This document shows positions 17,827 to 24,741 of a stretch of DNA of 64,000 bases, piece by piece. The stretch comes from Azonexus hydrophilus (GTDB lineage Bacteria > Pseudomonadota > Gammaproteobacteria > Burkholderiales > Rhodocyclaceae). The stretch is taken from contig NZ_MTHD01000003.1 of assembly GCF_001956855.1 (NCBI RefSeq), forward strand, positions 186,001 to 250,000. The letters run 5' to 3'. Position 1 is the first letter of the stretch. Every line of letters begins with the position of its first letter. Position numbers and translations under genes: made by a program. Below the pieces are notes generated by a model, which was given only the letters and a program-made list of their open reading frames with translations, ran no database searches and was not told the DNA's origin.

Positions 17827-18764
17827 ATTTCCAGCAACTGCGCATCATCCGCGAGACGGTGCGTCGCAACTTCAACCTGACTGAGGTCGGCAATGCGCTG
17901 TTCACGTCGCAGTCGGGCGTCTCCAAGCACATCAAGGATCTCGAGGATGAACTCGGCGTCGAGCTCTTCGTGCGCAAGGGCAAGCGTCTGCTCGGCCTGA
18001 CTGACCCCGGCAAGGACCTGCTGGTGCTGGTCGAGCGCATGCTGCATGACGCGCGCAACATCAAGACGCTGGCTGAGCAATACAGCCAACGCGATGTCGG
18101 CCAGCTGACCGTGGCCGCAACGCATACCCAGGCCCGCTATGCGCTGCCGCGGGTGATCGCCGAGTTCAAGAAGGCTTTCCCGCGCGTGCATCTGAAATTG
18201 CACCAGGGCAGCCCGCAGGAAATTGTCGATCTGCTGCTTGAGGGCGAAGCCGACATCGGCATCGCCACCGAGGCCGTCGCCGAGCATCCGGAACTGGCGT
18301 CGTTTCCGTTCTATCGCTGGCACCACGCGCTGGTTGTGCCGAGCGGGCATCCGCTGCTCGCCGGCGGCCGACCGACGCTGGAAGCCATCGGCGAACATCC
18401 GGTGATTACCTACCACGAGGGGTTTACCGGTCGTGCCCGCCTCGACCGCGTCTTCGCCGATGCCGGTGTGGCGCCGGATGTCGTGATGTCGGCCCTCGAT
18501 GCCGACGTGATCAAGACTTACGTCGAACTCGGTCTTGGCATCGGCATCGTCGCTTCGATGGCTTTCCATCCGAAGCGCGATGCCGGTCTGGAACTGATCG
18601 ACTGCCGCCACCTGTTTCCGGAAAACACCACGCACATCGGCGTGCGCAAGGGCCATTACCTGCGTGGTTACGCCTATCGCTTCATCGAGTTGTGCTCGGT
18701 CGAACTGGGTGAGAGCGTGGTACGCGCCGCGACCAGTCCGGGGCGCGGCGGTGAGGAGCTTTGA
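17823..18764 (+). CDS. cysB: LysR-type regulator CysB
   Basis: A 313-residue LysR-type activator. The N-terminal winged helix-turn-helix contains [20 protein letters not shown], and the sequence from [11 protein letters not shown] on matches CysB/Cbl. The effector domain runs from about 90 to 300. CysB activates sulfate assimilation genes with N-acetylserine or O-acetylserine as inducer. Its ATG overlaps the cysA stop, so the regulator is made in step with the transporter it probably controls, giving a feedback loop. It converges on a small secreted-protein gene. Confidence 0.93.
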   Translation: MNFQQLRIIRETVRRNFNLTEVGNALFTSQSGVSKHIKDLEDELGVELFVRKGKRLLGLTDPGKDLLVLVERMLHDARNIKTLAEQYSQRDVGQLTVAATHTQARYALPRVIAEFKKAFPRVHLKLHQGSPQEIVDLLLEGEADIGIATEAVAEHPELASFPFYRWHHALVVPSGHPLLAGGRPTLEAIGEHPVITYHEGFTGRARLDRVFADAGVAPDVVMSALDADVIKTYVELGLGIGIVASMAFHPKRDAGLELIDCRHLFPENTTHIGVRKGHYLRGYAYRFIELCSVELGESVVRAATSPGRGGEEL

Positions 18765-18812
18765 GATGATGAACCGGCGAGGCGGCAGGAACATGCGGTC
18801 CGATTTGTTCAA

Positions 18813-19097
18813 TCAATCGTCATCCTCCTCGTGATGTTCACGTTCGCGCCGCGGTTCGTGCGGTGCCGGCGGGCGCTCACCGAAAGCTGCCCGATAGGCT
18901 TCCGGGGTAGTGAAGGCGCAGTCGCTGCGGGCGCCGATCTTCTTCAGCAGTTCGGTGTCAGGTTTTTCCAGGGGGCCGGTTTGGGCCTGAATCTGTTCCC
19001 TGATCTGCGCACAGGATTGCCTGGCCGGTTCCTGTGCCTGAGCCTGCATGGCCAGCGCGGCGAGTAGCCCCAACAACAGTGGCGGTCTGATATTCAT
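18813..19097 (-). CDS. Small secreted protein with His/Glu/Asp tail
   Basis: A 94-residue protein of unrecognised family. A signal peptide (about 1-21, ending QAQA) precedes a short domain with two cysteines (SCAQIREQIQ and SDCAFTTPEAYRAAF), possibly a disulfide, and a charged tail PHEPRREREHHEEDDD that could bind metal. The start at 19097 (NIRPPLLLG) is preferred over 19127 because it gives a clean signal peptide. It diverges from the SHP cytochrome across a gap with TTCAGG repeats, so it may share control with that cluster. Confidence 0.6.
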   Translation of the reverse strand: MNIRPPLLLGLLAALAMQAQAQEPARQSCAQIREQIQAQTGPLEKPDTELLKKIGARSDCAFTTPEAYRAAFGERPPAPHEPRREREHHEEDDD

Positions 19098-19152
19098 GGT
19101 GTTCTCCGGGTGAGTGATGGCGGCCATGCTGGCGGTGTGTCGATGAATCAGG

Positions 19153-19182
19153 CCTGAATACGCCCTTCAGGTTCTGTTCAGG
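19153..19182 (+). promoter_or_regulatory. TTCAGG repeats before the SHP cytochrome gene
   Basis: TTCAGG occurs at 19166-19171 and again at 19177-19182, an exact 11-bp spacing, and its inverse CCTGAA lies at 19153-19158. Direct half-sites one helical turn apart are the usual binding pattern of OmpR-family regulators. Such a regulator is encoded at 22031 in the same cluster. The pair lies about 50 bp before ATG 19231 and in the divergent gap shared with the 18813 gene. Assignment to that regulator is inference. Confidence 0.4.
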
Positions 19183-19230
19183 CAGCTGGCGGCATAGTTC
19201 GCTCCATTGCTTAATCGATGGATGAACGCC

Positions 19231-19644
19231 ATGAAATTCCGCCTCGCTTTTTCCCTTGTCTTTGCCTCGCTGCATTCACTTGCTGCCAGTGCCGGTCCGC
19301 TTGAGGATCAACTGGCCCGTTACGCCACAGCCGCCAAGGCTGCGAGCCCCGCCTTCGCCGGTTTCTCCGCCGCCCGTGGCGAGAAGCTGCATGTCACCAG
19401 CTTTGCCCTTGGCAAGCCGGATACCCCGGCGTGCACCAGTTGCCATGGCCTGGACCCGAAAGCGGCGGGCAAGACCTTGACCGGCAAGCGTATCGAGCCG
19501 GTGGCCCTGTCGGTATCGCCGACGCGTTACGCCGATCCGGCGAAGGTGGAGAAGTGGTTCAAGCGCAATTGCAATGAAGTGCTTGGCCGCGAATGTACCG
19601 CCCTGGAAAAGGGTGACTGGCTGACTTTTGTCAGCAGCCGCTGA
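19231..19644 (+). CDS. SHP-type cytochrome c (DUF1924)
   Basis: A 137-residue periplasmic cytochrome with a signal peptide (about 1-21) and one haem motif, CTSCH near residue 69. The family is DUF1924/SHP (sphaeroides haem protein), in which a labile Asn replaces the usual sixth ligand and oxygen or nitric oxide can bind; the candidate ligand lies in FKRNCNEVLGREC near 110-122. The next gene encodes the diheme partner DHC, as in known shp-dhc clusters. ATG 19231 is chosen for the signal peptide; 19222 is possible. Confidence 0.8.
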   Translation: MKFRLAFSLVFASLHSLAASAGPLEDQLARYATAAKAASPAFAGFSAARGEKLHVTSFALGKPDTPACTSCHGLDPKAAGKTLTGKRIEPVALSVSPTRYADPAKVEKWFKRNCNEVLGRECTALEKGDWLTFVSSR

Positions 19645-19664
19645 AATCCGCAGAAGGAAAACCC

Positions 19665-20156
19665 ATGAAATTCCCGACCCGACCCGTCACCCTCGGCCTG
19701 CTGGCGCTGGCCTTTTCCGCCCTGGTCTTCAGCCGTGCCCAGGCCGGTGGCGGCCATTACTATCCGCCGGTTGCCGATCCGGTGGTCAAGGAAGAATGCG
19801 GCAGTTGTCACCTGGCCTTTCCGGCGTCGATGCTGCCGGCCTCGTCGTGGAAACGCATGATGGGCGAGCTCGACAATCACTTTGGCGACAATGCTGCGGT
19901 CGACCCCGCCGTGGCGAAAAAAATCACCGCCTATCTGGTCGCCAATGCCGGCGATGCCGCCGGTCAGCGCTACAGCGCGAAATTGCTGCGCGGAGTTGAT
20001 CCAGCGACGGCGCCGCAGCGCATCACTGCGTTGCCGAAATGGGTACGCGAACACCGCGAGGTCCCGGATTGGGAGTGGCGGCACAAGGACGTGCGCAGCA
20101 AGGCCAATTGCACCGCCTGCCATGCCGATGCCGAACTCGGTTACTACGAAGACTGA
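19665..20156 (+). CDS. Diheme cytochrome c (DHC)
   Basis: A 163-residue exported protein with a signal peptide to about 27 (SRAQA) and two haem motifs, CGSCH (near 46) and CTACH (near 150). FPASMLPASSWKRMMGELDNHFGDNA is the conserved DHC region. In other bacteria DHC gives electrons to SHP and receives them from a membrane cytochrome b; here the flavocytochrome-like gene at 20615 could play that part. SD AGAAGGAAA precedes the start. Confidence 0.83.
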   Translation: MKFPTRPVTLGLLALAFSALVFSRAQAGGGHYYPPVADPVVKEECGSCHLAFPASMLPASSWKRMMGELDNHFGDNAAVDPAVAKKITAYLVANAGDAAGQRYSAKLLRGVDPATAPQRITALPKWVREHREVPDWEWRHKDVRSKANCTACHADAELGYYED

Positions 20157-20207
20157 GGCTGCCGATCCATGCTTGAACGATCTGAACAAAATCAAGGAGT
20201 TGTTGCC

Positions 20208-20615
20208 ATGCGTCTGTCGACCCGGATGTTTTCTGCCGCATTGCTCGCCGGCCTGCTGGCCACTGCGTTGATGCTTTCCCAACCGGCCCGCGCCGATGAT
20301 GACCGTGGCGGCTCGTGGCTGCCGATTCCGCGCCTGATCGACAAGCTGGAGGCGGCCGGTTATCGCAACATCGAAAAGATCGAGCGCGAACACGGGCGCT
20401 ACGAGGTGCGCGCGACCAACCGCCAGGGGGCTCGCAGCAAGTTGCTGCTGGATGCCCGTACCGGCGAGTTTGTCGGTGAGCAGCGCTCGTATGAGCGGCG
20501 GGATGTGCGGGAGGGGCGAAACGACCGGAACGCGGGTAATGGCGCCGAGTGCAACAAGCGCCGCTGCCGTGATGACATGCCGGCCGCCCCGGCTGCGCCG
20601 GCAGGGAGTCGCTGA
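20208..20615 (+). CDS. Periplasmic PepSY-domain protein, second copy
   Basis: A 135-residue protein with a signal peptide (ends about 28, ARA) and a PepSY domain: WLPIPRLIDKLEAAGYRNIEKIEREHGRYEV, then LLLDARTGEFVGEQ. A basic, Cys-containing tail follows (AECNKRRCRDDM) and a Pro/Ala end. ATG 20208 follows CAAGGAG. It parallels the PepSY protein at 11388, and both are adjacent to kinase/regulator pairs and cytochromes. The stop shares one base with the next ATG. Confidence 0.78.
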   Translation: MRLSTRMFSAALLAGLLATALMLSQPARADDDRGGSWLPIPRLIDKLEAAGYRNIEKIEREHGRYEVRATNRQGARSKLLLDARTGEFVGEQRSYERRDVREGRNDRNAGNGAECNKRRCRDDMPAAPAAPAGSR

Positions 20616-21949
20616 TGGTCAAGGTCGTACTTGCCTTTGTCGCGGTTGCGCTCGGTCTGGCCTGGGGTTTGGATGTGCTGCAGGCGCCGCCGTTGGCACC
20701 TGAATCGCCGGTGCATCCGCTATGGCTTGCCCGTCAGGAAGCGATGTACCTGAGCGGTCTGCTGTCGATCGGCCTGATGTCGCTGGCGATGTACCTGGCG
20801 ACGCGCCCGGCCTGGCTGGAAACGCCGCTCGGCGGCATGGACCGCGTTTATCGCACGCACAAGTGGGCGGGCATTCTCGGCGGCAGTTTCGCGATCATGC
20901 ACTGGCTGGTCGAGATGTCCGACGACATCCTAAAATCGACCATCGGTCGCGCCGGTCGCCTGCCCAAGGAAAAGGCCACCGGCCTGCTCGACAGCATGCA
21001 GGACCTGGCCGAGGATTTCGGCGAATGGGGTTTCTACATCCTGCTGGTGCTGCTGGCGATCACGCTGTGGCAGCGTTTTCCCTATCGTCCGTGGCGCTTC
21101 CTGCACCGCGCGATGCCGGTCATCTACCTGCTGCTGGCTTTTCATGCGGCGCTGCTGTCACCGCTCGATTACTGGTTGCAGCCGGTGGGCTGGTTGCTCG
21201 GCCTGCTCATCGCAGCTGGCGTCTATGGCGCGCTGCGGGCCTTGCTCGGCAATATCGGGCAGGCGCGCCGGTCGACCGGAGAAATCCTTGCCGTGACCCA
21301 GCCGGCCGCCGATATTGTCGCCGTGCGCTGCCGGCTGACCGGCAGCTGGCCAGGGCACCGGCCGGGGCAGTTTGCGCTGGTGACCTTCGATGCTGACGAG
21401 GGCGCGCACCCCTTCACCATCGCCAGTGCCGATCAGGGCGACCGGACCATCGAGTTCCGCATCAAGGCGCTCGGCGATCATACCCGGCAACTGGCCGGAC
21501 TGTTGCAGGTCGGCCAGTCGGTCGACATCGAAGGGCCTTACGGACGCTTCGACATCGCCCGCATCAATCGTCGGGCGCGGCAGTTGTGGGTGGCCGGCGG
21601 CATCGGCGTGACGCCTTTCCTGGCCTGGCTGGGGTCGCTGCAGGGTAAGGCGGCGAACCTGCCCGAGGCCGACCTGCATTACTGCACGCGGGATCGCGAC
21701 AACGACCCGTTTGTCGACGAACTGACCCGTCTGTGCGCGGCGCTGCCGGCGATCCGCCTGCATGTGCATGGCGCGCAGCAGGGCGAAAAACTCGATGCGG
21801 CAAGGTTGCTCAAGGATGTGCCGGCGGGACAGGCGGCCGAAGTCTGGTTCTGCGGTCCCGGCGGGCTGGCGCAGGCCTTGCGCGGCGGTCTCGACAAACT
21901 GGGCTGGCGGCGCCTGCGCTTCCATCAGGAAGCCTTCGTCATGCGCTGA
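20615..21949 (+). CDS. Ferric reductase-like flavocytochrome b (FAD/NAD(P)H)
   Basis: A 444-residue membrane oxidoreductase. Helices run through about 1-220 with His candidates for haem b (THKWAGILGG, IMHWLVE, RFLHRAMPVIYLLLAFHAALL), then an FAD-binding barrel (RPGQFALVTFD, HPFTIAS) and a nucleotide-binding domain (AGGIGVTPFLAWL, WFCGPGG). This is the FRD/NOX architecture; it could pass cytoplasmic NAD(P)H electrons across the membrane to DHC and SHP. The start overlaps the PepSY stop. The role as electron source for the cluster is inferred from gene order. Confidence 0.84.
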   Translation: MVKVVLAFVAVALGLAWGLDVLQAPPLAPESPVHPLWLARQEAMYLSGLLSIGLMSLAMYLATRPAWLETPLGGMDRVYRTHKWAGILGGSFAIMHWLVEMSDDILKSTIGRAGRLPKEKATGLLDSMQDLAEDFGEWGFYILLVLLAITLWQRFPYRPWRFLHRAMPVIYLLLAFHAALLSPLDYWLQPVGWLLGLLIAAGVYGALRALLGNIGQARRSTGEILAVTQPAADIVAVRCRLTGSWPGHRPGQFALVTFDADEGAHPFTIASADQGDRTIEFRIKALGDHTRQLAGLLQVGQSVDIEGPYGRFDIARINRRARQLWVAGGIGVTPFLAWLGSLQGKAANLPEADLHYCTRDRDNDPFVDELTRLCAALPAIRLHVHGAQQGEKLDAARLLKDVPAGQAAEVWFCGPGGLAQALRGGLDKLGWRRLRFHQEAFVMR

Positions 21950-21965
21950 ATTCCGGCGTTTTTTG

Positions 21966-21995
21966 CGAATTCCTGCGGTCGACCGCAGGAATTCG
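21966..21995. repeat. 30-bp perfect palindrome centred on GGTCGACC
   Basis: Between the flavocytochrome stop and the response regulator is an uninterrupted inverted repeat of 15+15 bases. Its core is the 14-bp TGCGGTCGACCGCA (21974-21987), extended on both sides through GAATTC arms. A T-rich stretch follows on the plus strand (TCATTTTTCATTTTC) and a T-run precedes it. It may work as a terminator, an operator for the regulator 36 bp downstream, or a full copy of the iterated word described in the findings. Sequence alone does not decide. Confidence 0.6.
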
Positions 21996-22030
21996 TCATT
22001 TTTCATTTTCATCCTGTACCCTGATATTCC

Positions 22031-22708
22031 ATGCGTCTGCTGATCATTGAAGACAATCCCGACATCCTCGCCAACATCGTCGATTATTTCGAGGCTGCCG
22101 GCCATGTCGTCGATTGCGCCCGCAACGGCCCGGGCGGCCTGCATCTGGCGCTGACCGAGCGCTTCGACCTGATCGTTCTGGATATCATGCTGCCCGGCAT
22201 GGACGGCTACCAGTTGTGCGCCAGCCTGCGCGGCGCCGGCAATATCGTGCCGATCATCATGCTGACCGCCCGCGATGCGCTGGACGATCGCTTGCAGGGA
22301 CTGCGCGCCGGTGCCGACGATTACCTGGTCAAGCCGTTCGCGCTGGCCGAACTGCAGGCCCGTATCGATGCCATCCTGCGGCGTACGCAGGGTCGGCAGC
22401 AACAGCGTCTGCAGGTCGGCGACCTGGTCTTCGACCTCGATGATTTCACGGTCTCCCGTGCCGGCCAGCCGCTGCGCCTCAATCCGGCCTGCCTCAAACT
22501 GCTCGAAGTGCTGATGCGCAAGAGTCCGGCGGTGGTCCGCCGCGAAGTCCTTGAAGAAGCACTGTGGGGCGACGACCCACCGGCCAGCGACGGCTTGCGC
22601 AGCCACCTGCACCTGCTGCGCCAGGTCATCGATAAGCCCTTCGCCCATCCCCTGCTGCAGACCATCCATGGTGTCGGCTATCGCCTGAGCGAGGTTGAGC
22701 ATGCTTGA
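22031..22708 (+). CDS. OmpR-family response regulator, second two-component system
   Basis: A 225-residue regulator with receiver domain (acidic pair EDN near 7, VLDIMLPGMDG with Asp near 51, TARD, KPF) and C-terminal winged helix ending TIHGVGYRLSE. It overlaps the kinase gene by 8 bp. Position after the SHP/DHC genes suggests it controls them, as in other shp clusters that carry a two-component system. It has an atypical wing and recognition helix compared with the regulator at 10726, so a different DNA site is expected. Confidence 0.86.
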   Translation: MRLLIIEDNPDILANIVDYFEAAGHVVDCARNGPGGLHLALTERFDLIVLDIMLPGMDGYQLCASLRGAGNIVPIIMLTARDALDDRLQGLRAGADDYLVKPFALAELQARIDAILRRTQGRQQQRLQVGDLVFDLDDFTVSRAGQPLRLNPACLKLLEVLMRKSPAVVRREVLEEALWGDDPPASDGLRSHLHLLRQVIDKPFAHPLLQTIHGVGYRLSEVEHA

Positions 22709-23966
22709 AAAACAGCCGCTGGCACGGCGTATCGTGCTCTCCTTTGCGCTGCTGACCGCGCTGACCTGCGGCATCTTCGCCTGGGGCGTCATTGCCGTCG
22801 TGCATCTGGTCGAGGATGACCTGATCGGTGAAGAACTGCGGGCGGAAATGGCCGAGGTCGAGACGGTTTTCGTCAAGGAGGGGCGGGTGCCCGATCTGGC
22901 CGGTGGCAGCACGCTGTACGTGCCGTCGCTGCAGGCGCGTGCTTTGCCGCCGGCGCTGGCCGGGGTGCATGCCGGTTATCAGGAAGTTACCGGCGAGGCC
23001 GGGGCGTGGTACGTCCTGGTCAGCGAGATCGCCGGCCAGCGCTTCATCCTGGCACGTAACCAGGATGCCTTCGAAGCGCGCGAACAATTGCTGTACCGGG
23101 TGGTCATTGCCGGCTTTTTCCTCGCCGTTGCGCTGGCGCTGCTGATCGGCCGGCTGACGGCGCGCCGGGTGATCGACCCGGTGGTCCGGCTGGCCAGCCA
23201 GGTGCGCAACCGCAACCAGTTGCTGCCGCTGGCCCCATCGCTTGCCTCCGATTACGGCGACGACGAACTCGGCCAGCTGGCCCGTGCCTTTGATCAAGCA
23301 ATGGACCAGTTGCGGGCAGCGGTCGAGCGCGAGCGCTTGTTCACCAGCGATGTCAGCCACGAGTTGCGGACACCGCTGATGATCATCGGCACCTCCGGCG
23401 AACTGCTGGCCCGCGCCGAACTCGGGCCGCGCGAACGGCGCCAGGTTGAACGCATTGGCAAGGCGGCCGACGACATGCGCGGTCTGGTCGATACCTTCCT
23501 GCAACTGGCGCGCGCCCAGTCGGCCGGCGGCAACGCCGGTGAGGCGGTGACGCTGGCTGAAGTGGCTGCCGAGCAGGCGGCCTACTGGGGCGAGGAAATC
23601 CGCAACCGCGGCCTGGCGTTCCACTGGCAGGTCGATGGCGAAAGCCAGCGCTGCTGGCATCCGACGCTGTTGCGCGTGGTCATGGGCAACCTGCTGCGTA
23701 ACGCCCTGCATTACACCGAGCATGGAGAAATCCGCCTGATCGTCGAGGCCGACGGTTTTCGCGTCGAGGACACCGGCCCGGGCATTCCGGAAACCGAGCG
23801 GGAGACGCTGTTCCAGCCGTTCGTGCGGGGCAGCCGGGCGCGCGGTGAAGGGCTCGGCCTCGGCCTGTCGCTGGTCAAGCGGGTGTGCGAGCAGCAGGGC
23901 TGGACGATCAGTGCGAGCAATCTGACGAGCGGTGGCAGTCGCTTCGAGATCCTTCTCGGGCAATGA
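22701..23966 (+). CDS. Sensor histidine kinase, second two-component system
   Basis: A 421-residue kinase. Helix 1 about 11-35, a periplasmic sensor of about 100 residues, helix 2 about 135-152, HAMP to about 205, then H-box FTSDVSHELRTPLMI, N-box NLLRNALHYT and G-boxes VEDTGPGI and GLGLSLV. ATG 22701 is used because GAGG at 22691-22694 is properly spaced; TTG 22695 is the alternative. The small periplasmic domain and the upstream PepSY protein suggest an envelope or redox cue. Confidence 0.86.
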   Translation: MLEKQPLARRIVLSFALLTALTCGIFAWGVIAVVHLVEDDLIGEELRAEMAEVETVFVKEGRVPDLAGGSTLYVPSLQARALPPALAGVHAGYQEVTGEAGAWYVLVSEIAGQRFILARNQDAFEAREQLLYRVVIAGFFLAVALALLIGRLTARRVIDPVVRLASQVRNRNQLLPLAPSLASDYGDDELGQLARAFDQAMDQLRAAVERERLFTSDVSHELRTPLMIIGTSGELLARAELGPRERRQVERIGKAADDMRGLVDTFLQLARAQSAGGNAGEAVTLAEVAAEQAAYWGEEIRNRGLAFHWQVDGESQRCWHPTLLRVVMGNLLRNALHYTEHGEIRLIVEADGFRVEDTGPGIPETERETLFQPFVRGSRARGEGLGLGLSLVKRVCEQQGWTISASNLTSGGSRFEILLGQ

Positions 23967-23967
23967 T

Positions 23968-24016
23968 TTGACGAATTTTTGACAGGCTTTTGACGGGCTG
24001 TTGACGGCCGGTTGGC
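23968..24016 (+). promoter_or_regulatory. Tandem 11-bp TTGAC repeats before the methyltransferase operon
   Basis: TTGAC begins at 23968, 23979, 23990 and 24001, exactly 11 bp apart, and a degenerate fifth unit TTGGC begins at 24012. On the minus strand the units read GTCAA, resembling direct-repeat sites of PhoB/OmpR-type regulators. The array starts right after the kinase stop and ends about 35 bp before ATG 24052. It is the clearest operator-like array in the window. Which regulator binds is unknown; PhoB or the adjacent regulator at 22031 are candidates. Confidence 0.6.
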
Positions 24017-24051
24017 TATCGTTGCGGACATGCTTTCCAGAAAGGTCCGCA

Positions 24052-24741
24052 ATGTCCGCTCAACAATCAATTCAGCTTGAATTCTCGCGCAAGTACGACA
24101 GCGCGCACGCCTGGCAGTATTTCCGCAAACACCAGGACGGAATCGCCCGCCGCCTGTCCAATCTGCGCGACCAGCAGCTTGCCCGGCGGGCGCTGGCCAT
24201 CGCCGGCGAACCTGGCCTGGTGCTCGATCTACCCTGCGGTGCCGGCCGTTTCTGGCCGCTGCTGGCGGAAAAGGCGAACCGGGTCATTCTCGCCGCCGAC
24301 AATTCACCGCACATGATCGATGTCGCCAGACGCTCGCAACCGCCTGAAGTCGTTGCCCGCGTTCATGCCTTTCAGGCTTCGGCGTTCAACATTGATCTTG
24401 GCGATGCTGCGGTCGACAGCATTTTCTGCATGCGTTTGCTGCATCACATCGCCGAGCCGGCACATCGTCTGGCCATGTTGCGCGAATTCCATCGCGTCAC
24501 CCGCGACACCCTGATCGTTTCGCTGTGGGTTGATGGCAATTTCAAGTCGTGGCGGCGCAAGCGCCTGGAAACGCAGCGCGCCGCACGTGGCGGCAGCAGC
24601 GCCAATCAGAACCGTTTCGTCGTTGCCCGTAGCGTGATCGAAGGCGAATTCGCCGAAGCCGGTTTCAACATCATCGGTGCCCAGGATTTCCTGCCCGGAT
24701 ACGCCATGTGGCGGGTTTGCACCTTGCGCAAAGCATCATGA
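24052..24741 (+). CDS. Class I SAM-dependent methyltransferase
   Basis: A 229-residue methyltransferase. Motif I is VLDLPCGAGRFWPLL (about 66-80), motif II ILAADNSPHMID and motif IV-like IFCMRLLHHI. ATG 24052 follows AGAAAGG and is better than 24001, which lies within the repeat array. It overlaps the sulfatase-like gene by ATGA. Co-expression with two lipid-envelope enzymes suggests a lipid or head-group substrate, but the substrate cannot be read from the sequence. Confidence 0.78.
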   Translation: MSAQQSIQLEFSRKYDSAHAWQYFRKHQDGIARRLSNLRDQQLARRALAIAGEPGLVLDLPCGAGRFWPLLAEKANRVILAADNSPHMIDVARRSQPPEVVARVHAFQASAFNIDLGDAAVDSIFCMRLLHHIAEPAHRLAMLREFHRVTRDTLIVSLWVDGNFKSWRRKRLETQRAARGGSSANQNRFVVARSVIEGEFAEAGFNIIGAQDFLPGYAMWRVCTLRKAS

